NCBI GenBank assembly: GCA_900315335.1
Contig: OMYR01000022.1
Location: 30,415-94,414, forward strand
From: an uncultured Bacteroidales bacterium
GTDB lineage: Bacteria; Bacteroidota; Bacteroidia; Bacteroidales; P3
Reading direction: 5' to 3'
Length of the DNA: 64,000 bases
Made by a program: the position numbers and the translations under genes. This document shows, piece after piece, positions 47,124 to 55,710 of this stretch. Under the pieces are notes generated by a model. It was given only the letters and a program-made list of their open reading frames with translations. It made no database searches and was not told the origin of the DNA. Each line of letters starts with the position of its first letter. The first letter of the stretch is position 1.

Positions 47124-48089
47124 TCAGTGTTTTAAGTTTCGTAAATATTGATATATCTTTGAATAATATTTATTCAAGGAAATGTAAGGCGTTCTTGTCG
47201 CCCCGAAATGTTGAAAGAAACTTTCAACACCTTTAAGCATAGAGCCTTCAAAATCGTACGTCTTTAAGCCGATTTTTTGTGAGTAATCAATGCTCTGGTA
47301 TTGGAGAAGAGCACCGGCATCTCGGTGATTATTTTCGTAGTTACTCCCACCGATAAGAGAGTATGCAGTGCTATCGTCCCAAACAATGAACAAAGCGGCA
47401 GCGATATTGTTTTCGCTGTCCTTACATACAAACATTTTGCCTTGTTTTCTGTTTATAGCCGAAGTAACCAAGTGTTGAAATCTGTCAAAAGTGTAAGAAA
47501 TTTTCTCGTGTTGTTTGTTGTATGTGGAACATAAGATTTGGAAAATCTCTTTTAAGTCAAAGTCATCATTTGTAACGGATAATTCTTTTTCGGCTTTACG
47601 TAGTTTTTTTCGCATTGCAGAAGAAAATCCATTGAAATATTCTTTTGTCAAATCCAAACGATATGTATATTTTACATTTGCCGAAAAGCCATGTTGAATA
47701 AATGGTGTCGCACAAAAGAATTCCGGCGAAAAATTAAGAAAACAGGCACTCGGTTTTATCTTATCTATCTGCGAAGCAAAACACTCGGCAGCGGAGTTTT
47801 CAAAACTATATAAGCGATGCAAAGAGTTTGAAGCCAAAATATGTTCGTTGTAATATTCCTTATTAATCACCACTCCTTGATAAGGAATGAAATTCATAGG
47901 TCGAATGGATTTGAAGAAATTTTGCCTATATATATAATAAGGTATAAAGGCAAGTGGCAAATGTGCATCGTTTTCATACACCATCACATTCCAATTACCA
48001 TTATAAACAATATCCAAGTACCACGGCTGCATAAACAATGTAACTACGTTATTGTTGCAATATTCTATATATTTTTGCTTAGAAGTCAT
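47124..48089 (-). CDS. FemAB/GNAT-fold acyltransferase-like protein
   Basis: 321 residues with a FemAB-like layout of two GNAT folds. The N-terminal half has LFMQPWYLDIVYNGNWNVMVYE and PMNFIPYQGVVI; the C-terminal half has FSSAMRKKLRKAEKE, FIVWDDSTAYSLIGGSN and GLKTYDFEGSMLKGVESFFQHFGA. Related proteins transfer amino acids to peptidoglycan or acylate surface sugars; the substrate is not evident. The flippase gene 78 bases upstream suggests surface-glycan work. Confidence 0.72.
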   Translation of the reverse strand: MTSKQKYIEYCNNNVVTLFMQPWYLDIVYNGNWNVMVYENDAHLPLAFIPYYIYRQNFFKSIRPMNFIPYQGVVINKEYYNEHILASNSLHRLYSFENSAAECFASQIDKIKPSACFLNFSPEFFCATPFIQHGFSANVKYTYRLDLTKEYFNGFSSAMRKKLRKAEKELSVTNDDFDLKEIFQILCSTYNKQHEKISYTFDRFQHLVTSAINRKQGKMFVCKDSENNIAAALFIVWDDSTAYSLIGGSNYENNHRDAGALLQYQSIDYSQKIGLKTYDFEGSMLKGVESFFQHFGATRTPYISLNKYYSKIYQYLRNLKH

Positions 48090-48167
48090 AGGATTTTAAC
48101 GATATCGTATTTAATATATTTTACTATTCAATGTTATCTTTATTGTAAAGAAAAAAACTTCGTTCAA

Positions 48168-49655
48168 TTATTTTTTGTCTATCAGTGTTCCTATATATGT
48201 TTTCATTTCACTAACGGAAAATATTCTACAAACAAAACTCAAAAGTACGTATGCCATTAAAGACAATACCAATCTGACGTGCCACACAATACTTAATTTT
48301 TCTATCAATAAGGTAGAAATGATGACAGAAGTAATAAAACACAAAATTTTTAGTACATATATCTTGCCGACCTTAATATTAAACATCTTTAATGCAATGA
48401 TTATTTGAAGAATTGCCGTTATGCTTTGAGCCGTCAGTGCAGAATAAGCACTGCCTACGGCTTTGAATTTAGGTATTAATAGTAAATTGACGCCGATGTT
48501 TATAATCATTCCGCATAGTGCCACAATGTTCAGTTTTTTGAGCGACCCGTTTGCCGTTAGCAGTGTTCCGAAAATATAAGTCATACTAACCGGAATAAAA
48601 CAAAAACTTAACACTTGATACACTCTTGAAGATTCTTCAATATGTTTATTATATAATAGTTCCATTAAAGGCAAGGAATAAGTAACGCTTACAGCTGCAA
48701 AACCGATGGTAATAAGCAGTAAAATTTGAAATGAAACCTTGACAATTTCGCTTACATCTTGTTTTTCCTTTATCATTCTTGCAAATAACGGCAGTAATAT
48801 CACCGAAAACAAATATGCAACCATATTTACACTATCCACCAATCGAAATCCCGAAGCATATATCCCGCTTTGTATATCCCCATCCGACAATAAACGCTCA
48901 ATCATCACCGTATCCATTCGATTGTAAAACGCCATAAGTAGTGTAAGCAACGCATAAGGGAAGCCGAATTTCAAAACGGTACGCATAAACTTTGTGTCCC
49001 ATGATAGAGTTATAAATGTGTTTTTGTTGTTTGTTTCTTTTTTTACAAGCGATTTTGTTTTCACCAAGCATATAATCAACGCTGTTAGCACGGAAACAAA
49101 CATACTTATCACTTGAACATAAACGAAATATTCGACTTTTAATCCGTTTTTGAGTATTGGCGTGTATAACATCAAACAGCAAAAAATTATCGTCAGACTC
49201 TTGTCCAATATGCTAAGGAAACTATCCGTTTTGAATAGCAATAAGGCCGAGATATTACTCCTAAGATAAGTCAGAAGTGAGGTTAAAATTTGGAAAACAC
49301 ACAACCATTTGAGCAGGAAAAACGAAAAGCTATCGTAACTTATGATAAATGCAACGCCGAACAGCACGACACAATACACTCCTGCCAAAACAAGTTTCAA
49401 AGGCAAGATTTTAGCAAAATATTTCCTTAGAAGAATAGGATTTTGTGCGATTGTGCGATTATTGAATTGCGTTATACCTAAATCCAAAATGATATTGAAC
49501 AAATAAGTAAAGTTCAAAAGAGCGTAGTATATGCCGTAATCTCCCGACGACAAAGTATTCTGAACACCTCGGTCTATACCCAAAATCCAAAAAGATTTTA
49601 TGAGAATGTTCAGTGTAAGAAGAAATATTAAATTTGTAACGAAAAATTTCTTCAT
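48168..49655 (-). CDS. Wzx/MATE-like oligosaccharide flippase
   Basis: 495 residues with about 12-14 hydrophobic segments and the typical start: short N-terminus, then SFWILGIDRGVQNTLSSGDYGIYYALLNFTYLF. The middle has NRMDTVMIERLLSDGDIQSGIYASGFRLVDSVN, characteristic of polysaccharide flippases of the MVF/MOP superfamily. It would move lipid-linked sugars across the inner membrane. First gene of a likely flippase-FemAB-rlmH run. Confidence 0.85.
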   Translation of the reverse strand: MKKFFVTNLIFLLTLNILIKSFWILGIDRGVQNTLSSGDYGIYYALLNFTYLFNIILDLGITQFNNRTIAQNPILLRKYFAKILPLKLVLAGVYCVVLFGVAFIISYDSFSFFLLKWLCVFQILTSLLTYLRSNISALLLFKTDSFLSILDKSLTIIFCCLMLYTPILKNGLKVEYFVYVQVISMFVSVLTALIICLVKTKSLVKKETNNKNTFITLSWDTKFMRTVLKFGFPYALLTLLMAFYNRMDTVMIERLLSDGDIQSGIYASGFRLVDSVNMVAYLFSVILLPLFARMIKEKQDVSEIVKVSFQILLLITIGFAAVSVTYSLPLMELLYNKHIEESSRVYQVLSFCFIPVSMTYIFGTLLTANGSLKKLNIVALCGMIINIGVNLLLIPKFKAVGSAYSALTAQSITAILQIIIALKMFNIKVGKIYVLKILCFITSVIISTLLIEKLSIVWHVRLVLSLMAYVLLSFVCRIFSVSEMKTYIGTLIDKK

Positions 49656-49685
49656 TGTGTTTTTGTCGTTAAAAAATTACTTTGG

Positions 49686-49693
49686 CAAAAGTA
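49686..49693 (-). promoter_or_regulatory. -7 box of the flippase gene
   Basis: Minus-strand TACTTTTG about 30 bases before the start; a TTTG lies upstream at 17-base spacing, shorter than ideal. Confidence 0.52.
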
Positions 49694-49804
49694 CAAAATA
49701 AAAACCAAAGCAAAAGACTTTTTGAATGAAATCTTAAATGAACGTGATTTTCAAAGAACTCTTGAAGAAAATTTTGGCTGGGTATTATTCAAAAAATTCT
49801 TATC

Positions 49805-49909
49805 GGTATTCATAAAAATAGTGTTAAACATCCGTTCGCTGATGTTTAACACTATTTCGCTAATGTTTAACACTAATTTTTTAATTTGCGATATTATTTT
49901 TTCGTTATG
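49805..49909. repeat. 21-bp tandem array I (five units)
   Basis: Units at 49805, 49826, 49847, 49868 and 49889. TAGTGTTAAAC on the left and GTTTAACACTA on the right face each other, so the array changes orientation and can fold. It lies between the divergent flippase and glycosyltransferase genes. Confidence 0.88.
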
Positions 49910-50011
49910 TTTTATGGATTTGTTTTTTACAAATAACCCTTTTGCGGCAATACATTTAATAACTTTCAATGATAATACGACAGGAGCGAATAATAATTAG
50001 AAAAAATTTTA

Positions 50012-50019
50012 TAACTTTG
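50012..50019 (+). promoter_or_regulatory. -7 box of the glycosyltransferase operon
   Basis: TAACTTTG about 100 bases before the start; no -33 match. Confidence 0.45.
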
Positions 50020-50043
50020 CGACTTGAAAATCAAGGGAACTTA

Positions 50044-50086
50044 CCGCAAAATTTTTCTTTTGATACAAAAAGAAAAATTTTTGCGG
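50044..50086. repeat. Long hairpin in the glycosyltransferase leader
   Basis: CCGCAAAATTTTTCTTTT and AAAAAGAAAAATTTTTGCGG are near-perfect inverted arms around GATAC. It lies between the -7 box and the start codon and lacks a downstream T run. The core TTTTGATACAAAA resembles a palindrome I have seen between genes in other Bacteroidetes. Confidence 0.65.
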
Positions 50087-50119
50087 GCAAAATCAAATAA
50101 CTTAAAAAACTTATAAGAC

Positions 50120-51247
50120 TTGATAATAGGAGTAAATGCACGGTTGTTGTTGAAAGGAAAGTTGGAGGGGATAGGCTATTTTACCCAACAGATTTTGCAA
50201 AGAATGACAAAAAATCATTCCGAAGATACTTTTGTATTGTTTTTCGATAGGAAATTTGACGAAAGTTTCGTTTTTGCAAAAAATGTAGTGCCGGTGGTTA
50301 TTCCTTGTCCGACACGACATCCGTTACTTTGGAAATTGTATTTCGATTATCTGTTGCCCATATACGTTAAATGGTACAAGATAGATGTTTTCTTCTCGCC
50401 CGAGAATTATATTCCCAAAGTGAAAAATCTTCCGATAGTTTGCACAATCCACGATATAAATTTCTTTCATAACGATAAGTACATAGGAAGCAATTCGCAC
50501 CAAAAGTATTTTATGCGGTACTTTCCGCTTAACGCACAAAGGAGCGACAGAATAATTACAGTAAGTAATTACAGCAAGAAAGATATAGTGGAGAATTTTT
50601 CTATTGATGAAAGTAAAATAGATGTTGTTTATAATGCGGCTAACAGCATATTCTCGCCACAAAGTAAAGAAATAAATCAAAGGACGAAAGCCCAATATAC
50701 TTTTGGAAAAGATTATTTTTATTTTGTAGGTGCTATCCACAAAAGGAAAAACTTGGTTAATCTGTTCTTGGCTTATGATGAGTTCAAAAGAAGGACAAAT
50801 AGTGATGTGAAATTGGTTGTTGTGGGTAATAAGAAGTGGTGGCAAGGCGAGATAGAGGATACTTACAATGATATGCAGTACAAAGACGATGTTGTTTTCA
50901 CCGGACGATTGGACGCAAGAGAGGTGTCATACATCGCCAGTGCGTCATTGGGATTGGTATTTCCGTCGTTGTTTGAGGGATTCGGTATTCCGGTCGTGGA
51001 AGCATTTGCAACACAAACTCCGGTGCTTACATCGAACACCACAGCATTGGACGAAGTGGCAGGCGATGCTGCATTGAAAGTCAATCCGTATAGTGTGGAA
51101 GAAATAACAAACGGTATGATAAAAATATATGAGGATGCGGATTTTTGTCAAAGCCTGATAGCAAAAGGCATTGAACGGAACAAAGCATTCTCGTGGGAAA
51201 ATTCTTCGGAAAAATTATGGAACATATTGCACAAGTTAGGAAAATAA
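50120..51247 (+). CDS. Glycosyltransferase family 4
   Basis: 375 residues, starting at TTG (MIIGVNARLLLKGKLEGIGYF). The GT4 C-terminal domain has FYFVGAIHKRKNLVNLF, VVVGNKKWW and the E-x7-E motif in SLFEGFGIPVVEAFATQTPVL. It uses a nucleotide-sugar donor; the acceptor is unknown. It overlaps murF by 31 bases. The leader holds a long hairpin. Confidence 0.88.
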   Translation: MIIGVNARLLLKGKLEGIGYFTQQILQRMTKNHSEDTFVLFFDRKFDESFVFAKNVVPVVIPCPTRHPLLWKLYFDYLLPIYVKWYKIDVFFSPENYIPKVKNLPIVCTIHDINFFHNDKYIGSNSHQKYFMRYFPLNAQRSDRIITVSNYSKKDIVENFSIDESKIDVVYNAANSIFSPQSKEINQRTKAQYTFGKDYFYFVGAIHKRKNLVNLFLAYDEFKRRTNSDVKLVVVGNKKWWQGEIEDTYNDMQYKDDVVFTGRLDAREVSYIASASLGLVFPSLFEGFGIPVVEAFATQTPVLTSNTTALDEVAGDAALKVNPYSVEEITNGMIKIYEDADFCQSLIAKGIERNKAFSWENSSEKLWNILHKLGK

Positions 51248-52533
51248 CCAACGAATTGTTGTCGGAAGTTTTTAATGTCTTTTGTCAGAGTTATGATGTT
51301 ACGATAGACTCTCGCAAAGTTAAACAAGGAACGATTTTCGTGGCACTGAAAGGCGAGCATACCGATGGAAATATTTTTGCCAAGAGTGCTTTGGAAAACG
51401 GTGCGAGTTTGGTGGTTATCGACAACAAAGACTATTATATAAACGATAAGACTTTGCTTGTCGAAGACTCTTTGTTTTTTTTGCAGAAGTTTGCCCGATA
51501 TTATAGAGACACTTTTGACATTCCTTTTATCGGTATTAGCGGAACTAACGGCAAGACTACTACAAAGGAACTTATGTATGAAGTTCTTTCTTCTACATAC
51601 AAAGTCGGTGCAACGGCAGGTAATTTGAATAATCAGATTGGTGTGCCTTTGACCTTGTTATCCTTGAAAAAGGATTGCCAAATAGCGATAATCGAAATGG
51701 GAGCATCGCATATCGGAGATATAGACGAATTATGTCGCATAGCCAATCCTAATATTGCAATCTTGACAAATATCGGTACTGCCCACATTGAGGGTTTCGG
51801 TTCGTTTGAAGGAGTTATCAAAACCAAGACAGAATTGTTTAGATACATTGAACAGAATAACGGCAAGGCTTTTGTCAATATCGATGACGAAAACCTGTTG
51901 AACCATAAGCCTGAAAATTCTGTTACATACTCATTGAAAAACTCTGCCGACACACAAGGCAATATTATTAATGCCGATAAAACTTTTGCAAGCATTGAAG
52001 TATGCGGCGAAAAGATTTGTTCTCATCTTGTCGGCACATATAATTGTTATAATATCTTGGCAGCGGTTACTGTCGGCTTATCATTCGGAATTGATATTAA
52101 TAAAATAAAACATGCTATTGAGAGTTACATTCCCACCAACAATCGTTCGCAAGTCAAAAAGACCGATAAAAACACTTTGATATTGGATTGCTATAACGCC
52201 AATCCGTCTTCTTGTCGTTTTGCATTGGAAGCGTTTGATAAGATAAGCGGTTACAAGGATAAAAGGGTTTTTATAGGTTCTATGAAGGAATTGGGTGTTG
52301 TCAGTCAAAGCGAACACGAGGCTATATCGAGAATTATAAAAAATATGAACCTTACTCAGGCTGTTTTTGTCGGAGAAGAGTACAAGGAATTTGCAAATGG
52401 GAAAAACTGCGTTTGGTTTTCAACTGCGTTGGAGGCAAAAGAGTTTTTGTTAAAACTGGATATAAATAACTCTTTGATACTTATAAAAGGTTCAAGGGCT
52501 ACCAAAATGGAGATATTGCAAGATGCGTTGTAA
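51217..52533 (+). CDS. murF: UDP-MurNAc-tripeptide--D-Ala-D-Ala ligase
   Basis: Last cytoplasmic ligation of the peptidoglycan stem peptide. 438 residues from ATG 51217 (MEHIAQVRKITNELLSEVFN). A start at 51193 would lengthen the overlap with the glycosyltransferase. N-domain TIDSRKVKQGTIFVALKGEHTDGN; ATP loop GISGTNGKTTTKEL; then IIEMGASHIGDIDEL and DCYNANPSS. Its location away from the usual mur cluster is notable, and it is followed by anmK, another cell-wall gene, across array J. Confidence 0.95.
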   Translation: MEHIAQVRKITNELLSEVFNVFCQSYDVTIDSRKVKQGTIFVALKGEHTDGNIFAKSALENGASLVVIDNKDYYINDKTLLVEDSLFFLQKFARYYRDTFDIPFIGISGTNGKTTTKELMYEVLSSTYKVGATAGNLNNQIGVPLTLLSLKKDCQIAIIEMGASHIGDIDELCRIANPNIAILTNIGTAHIEGFGSFEGVIKTKTELFRYIEQNNGKAFVNIDDENLLNHKPENSVTYSLKNSADTQGNIINADKTFASIEVCGEKICSHLVGTYNCYNILAAVTVGLSFGIDINKIKHAIESYIPTNNRSQVKKTDKNTLILDCYNANPSSCRFALEAFDKISGYKDKRVFIGSMKELGVVSQSEHEAISRIIKNMNLTQAVFVGEEYKEFANGKNCVWFSTALEAKEFLLKLDINNSLILIKGSRATKMEILQDAL

Positions 52534-52539
52534 AATTAT

Positions 52540-52623
52540 GTGATAAGAGAAAATTAGTGTGAGACACTAAAAAATTAGTCACCCTAATTAGAAAATTAAT
52601 ATTAAACACCAATAAAACGAAAA
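52540..52623. repeat. 21-bp tandem array J ending exactly at anmK
   Basis: Four 21-base units at 52540, 52561, 52582 and 52603 fill the murF-anmK gap and end one base before the anmK ATG. Variable parts are GTGAGAC, CACCCTA and TTAAACA; AAAATTA recurs. Confidence 0.85.
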
Positions 52624-53682
52624 ATGTTATATAAAATACTTGGAATGATGTCAGGTACTTCTCTTGACGGATTGGATATGGCGGCGGTGGAGTTTTCTAT
52701 TTCGGAAGATGCGAATAATAATATAGATTATCGCATAATTAAAACTTCAACCATTGGCTATACACCCGAATTACGTCAAGCAATAATAGACTGTGAGACT
52801 ATGAGCGGAGAACAACTTGTGCATTTTTCTATGTATTTAGGCCATTTTTTCGGAAAGCAGGCTCGAAAATTTTTAGATGAAAACAATCTAACTGTTGATT
52901 TTATAGCTTCTCACGGTCAAACAATCTTTCATCAGCCAAGCAAAGGTTTTACTTTGCAAATAGGAGATATTAACGCTATTGCCTCGCAGACGCACATAAC
53001 AACAATAGGCGATTTTCGTTCTCTTGATGTGGCTTTGGGAGGTCAAGGCGCTCCGTTGGTGCCGATTGGGGATAAACTGTTGTTCGGTCAGTATCCTTGT
53101 TGTTTGAATATCGGCGGTTTTTCAAATATTTCGTATGACAAGGACAATAAACGTATCGCTTTTGATATATGTCCGTCCAATATCGTTTTGAATCTATTGT
53201 GTGAAAGGATAGGTTTGGATTATGACAAAAATGGAGAAATAGCAAAAGCGAATACAATAAACAAAGATTTGTTGAATAAATTAAATTCCATACCTTATTA
53301 TATAAATAATAAAAAACATTCATTGGCAAAAGAATTTGTTAAAAGCGATGTGCTGCCGATAATAGATAAATATGATATGAGCGTAGAAGATAAGATAGCA
53401 ACATATAGCGAACATATAGCCACTCAAATTGCAAAACAGATAGTGGGAGATACTTTTGTAACAGGAGGAGGGGCTTATAACAATTATATATTAAATGCCA
53501 TAAAGTCAAAGACCGATTACAAGATAATTGTGCCCGATAACGAGATAATAGAATATAAAGAAGCCTTGATATTTGCTTTTTTGGGCTTGCGTAGAATGAG
53601 AAAAGAGATAAATTGTTTGAAAGAAGTTACGGGTGCAGAGCAAGACAGTTGTTCGGGACTTGTTGCAACATGGGTGGATTAA
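52624..53682 (+). CDS. anmK: Anhydro-N-acetylmuramic acid kinase
   Basis: Phosphorylates anhMurNAc recovered from peptidoglycan turnover to MurNAc-6-P. 352 residues. GMMSGTSLDGLD is the ATP-binding start motif; SHGQTIFHQP and IGDFRSLDVALGGQGAPLVPIGD follow, then TGGGAYN near the C-terminus. The murQ partner is not adjacent. It ends shortly before an ECF sigma gene. Confidence 0.95.
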   Translation: MLYKILGMMSGTSLDGLDMAAVEFSISEDANNNIDYRIIKTSTIGYTPELRQAIIDCETMSGEQLVHFSMYLGHFFGKQARKFLDENNLTVDFIASHGQTIFHQPSKGFTLQIGDINAIASQTHITTIGDFRSLDVALGGQGAPLVPIGDKLLFGQYPCCLNIGGFSNISYDKDNKRIAFDICPSNIVLNLLCERIGLDYDKNGEIAKANTINKDLLNKLNSIPYYINNKKHSLAKEFVKSDVLPIIDKYDMSVEDKIATYSEHIATQIAKQIVGDTFVTGGGAYNNYILNAIKSKTDYKIIVPDNEIIEYKEALIFAFLGLRRMRKEINCLKEVTGAEQDSCSGLVATWVD

Positions 53683-53715
53683 ATTATTTGCAAATTGAAA
53701 GAACATTTGCCGACT

Positions 53716-54267
53716 ATGGACGATGCAAGGATACTTAGTTTGATAAAAAATCGCAAAACCAAAGAGCAGGGTTTTAGAGAACTTGTCTGCTCAACAAAAG
53801 AACGTCTATATTGGCAGATACGTCGTATGGTTTTTTCGCATGAAGATGCCGACGATTTGTTGCAAGAAGTGTATATAAAAGTTTTTCGTAATATATCGTC
53901 GTTCAAAGGCGATAGTTCCTTGACCACTTGGATTTATAGAATAGCACATAACGAGACAATAAATTTTCTAAACTCCAAAGCAGCACAAAAATCTCTTGCT
54001 TCGGTAGGATTGGAATTGCTTACGGAAGAAAAGTTAGCTCACAATTCAAATATCGATAGCGAAACAATCAAAAGACTTATGGGAAAAGCCATAGCCACAT
54101 TGCCTGACAAACAACGTGCGGTCTTTGTGATGAGGTATTACGATAATGTTCCGTTCAAAGAAATGGAACAGATAATGCAAACAACCGAAAGCGCCTTAAA
54201 AACATCGTATCACATAGCAGAGAAAAAAATAAAAGAAATTTTAGCATCATACGAATTAAACTTTTAA
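53716..54267 (+). CDS. ECF sigma-70 family RNA polymerase sigma factor
   Basis: 183 residues from ATG 53716 (MDDARILSLIKNRKT). Region 2: MVFSHEDADDLLQEVYIKVFRNISSFKGDSSLTTWIYRIAHNETINFL. Region 4: TLPDKQRAVFVMRYYDNVPFKEMEQIMQTTESALKTSYHIAEKKIKE. It should direct polymerase to a stress or envelope regulon, normally held by an anti-sigma factor; the next gene is a good candidate. Confidence 0.92.
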   Translation: MDDARILSLIKNRKTKEQGFRELVCSTKERLYWQIRRMVFSHEDADDLLQEVYIKVFRNISSFKGDSSLTTWIYRIAHNETINFLNSKAAQKSLASVGLELLTEEKLAHNSNIDSETIKRLMGKAIATLPDKQRAVFVMRYYDNVPFKEMEQIMQTTESALKTSYHIAEKKIKEILASYELNF

Positions 54268-54299
54268 TCTTTTTTCTTGTCCAATAAATTGAGGGGCTG

Positions 54300-54420
54300 G
54301 AAAGATAAGAGACGTTAAAAAGTTGAGAAGTCGGAAAGAGTGTTTGAGGAGGTGTTAAGATAGTTTGGGAAAGAGAGGGCGAGGAAGCGGAGAAGTAGGA
54401 CGAGCAAATTAGAGATGAAA
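54300..54420 (+). other. Purine-rich stretch between sigma factor and membrane protein
   Basis: About 120 bases are strongly G/A-biased on the plus strand (for example GAAAGAGAGGGCGAGGAAGC). There is no convincing open frame. It may be an untranslated spacer or a decayed array. Confidence 0.45.
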
Positions 54421-54431
54421 TTAAAAATATA

Positions 54432-54902
54432 ATGAATATAGATAAGAACGACATATTAAAAACAAATGATACATTACCCGACAATTATTTTAATAGTATT
54501 GAAGATAGGGTAATAAGAAAGTATCACAAAAGACAGGCGATAAGATGGGTTCGCAACTTGTCTTGTTGTCTTGTCGGTATTGCAGTTGTTGTCAGTGCAG
54601 GTATATATTCATTGCAAGATAGTTCAAAAGATATTGTTTTGGCTGAACAAAAAGTGCAAATGTTGAAAGATACTTTGAAAAACGCGAATGCTTTTACTGC
54701 CGAATCGACAGAAGAAATTATAGCCCAAGCAGAAAAACCTGTCGTTACTGAGGAAAACATCGTAAAAGCAAGCCATAAAACTACAAGCCCTAAACAATCG
54801 CAGGCAAACACAACACGTTTTACGGAAGAAGAATTGGATTGCTTGCAGAACTATCTTAATGAAGATAATTACGAATTAGTCTATAATTATTTCGTACAAT
54901 AA
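54432..54902 (+). CDS. Single-span membrane protein, candidate anti-sigma factor
   Basis: 156 residues. A basic cytoplasmic N-terminus (IRKYHKRQAIRWVRN) is followed by one membrane segment (LSCCLVGIAVVVSAGIYSL), then an alanine/threonine-rich exported tail. The topology and position after the ECF sigma gene suggest an anti-sigma partner, but I see no known zinc anti-sigma motif. Array K follows. Confidence 0.6.
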   Translation: MNIDKNDILKTNDTLPDNYFNSIEDRVIRKYHKRQAIRWVRNLSCCLVGIAVVVSAGIYSLQDSSKDIVLAEQKVQMLKDTLKNANAFTAESTEEIIAQAEKPVVTEENIVKASHKTTSPKQSQANTTRFTEEELDCLQNYLNEDNYELVYNYFVQ

Positions 54903-54911
54903 AAAAATAAT

Positions 54912-54974
54912 GGCTGACGTTATAAAATTGGTGTTAGAGACCGATAAAACGAAAAGTGATAAAAATTGAAATAT
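54912..54974. repeat. 21-bp tandem array K (three units)
   Basis: Units at 54912, 54933 and 54954; degenerate, but AAAATTGGTGTTAGAGAC fits the family. It separates the membrane protein from the next exported protein and ends 14 bases before its ATG. Confidence 0.6.
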
Positions 54975-54988
54975 AGTAGGAATAAAAA

Positions 54989-55537
54989 ATGAGAATAATG
55001 AGAGTGTTCATATTATTTTTGATGTGTTGTTTGACAATGCCGACATTTGCCCAGTTAGATGAGGCTGAATGGGAAGCGGTACATGATAAAATGATGCAAT
55101 GTAAGTATGAATTTCTGCAAAAGGAGTTGAATTTCGATGCAAATCAGATGCAGAAATTTTGGACGGTGTATAAACGATACGACAAAGAGATTTTGGATTG
55201 CCATTTGAGAGAAGCAAAAACTTTTTATGACTTGACAGGTATGTCTCCACGCCAATTCGATAAATGTGGAAACGATACACTTTCAGATGCGGTGCTGTTG
55301 AAATTGTTGGATGTGCATTGTGCGACAGGACGACAGTTAAGCGAAATAGAAGAACGATATATAAATGAATACAAATCAATTATACCATTGCAAAAGATAT
55401 TGAAACTGCACGCTTTGGAGAAAGTATTTATGCGAAAGATGATGACAGAAGGTCCTTGTGATAAAAGCTCGAAAGCAAATGTATGCGGAAGTAAAGACGG
55501 TGGCAAAGAAATTGACAGAAACAAGAAAACAAAATAA
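54989..55537 (+). CDS. Small periplasmic helical protein (Spy/CpxP-like)
   Basis: 182 residues with a signal peptide ending TFAQ. The rest is mainly helical: KYEFLQKELNFDANQMQKFWTVYKRYDKEI, later IIPLQKILKLHALEKVFMRKMM. Bacteroidetes genes of this form often follow an ECF sigma/anti-sigma pair, which fits here. A periplasmic sensor or chaperone role is inference. A strong terminator follows. Confidence 0.65.
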   Translation: MRIMRVFILFLMCCLTMPTFAQLDEAEWEAVHDKMMQCKYEFLQKELNFDANQMQKFWTVYKRYDKEILDCHLREAKTFYDLTGMSPRQFDKCGNDTLSDAVLLKLLDVHCATGRQLSEIEERYINEYKSIIPLQKILKLHALEKVFMRKMMTEGPCDKSSKANVCGSKDGGKEIDRNKKTK

Positions 55538-55607
55538 AAAATAAACATAACATTGTAAAAAATAGCAAATCTTTTTGATTTCGTTTCATAATTAATTTAT
55601 TTTTGGG

Positions 55608-55637
55608 TAGCACCACATTCTCGTGGTGCTATTTTTT
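55608..55637 (+). terminator. Terminator of the sigma-factor module
   Basis: TAGCACCAC (55608-55616) pairs with GTGGTGCTA (55623-55631), followed by TTTTTT. Confidence 0.9.
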
Positions 55638-55710
55638 ATTTCTAACCTTAATAAAAAAATTGCGTATAACATCTATCGAAACAATTTTTTGTTGAAACCA
55701 AAATAAGAAT

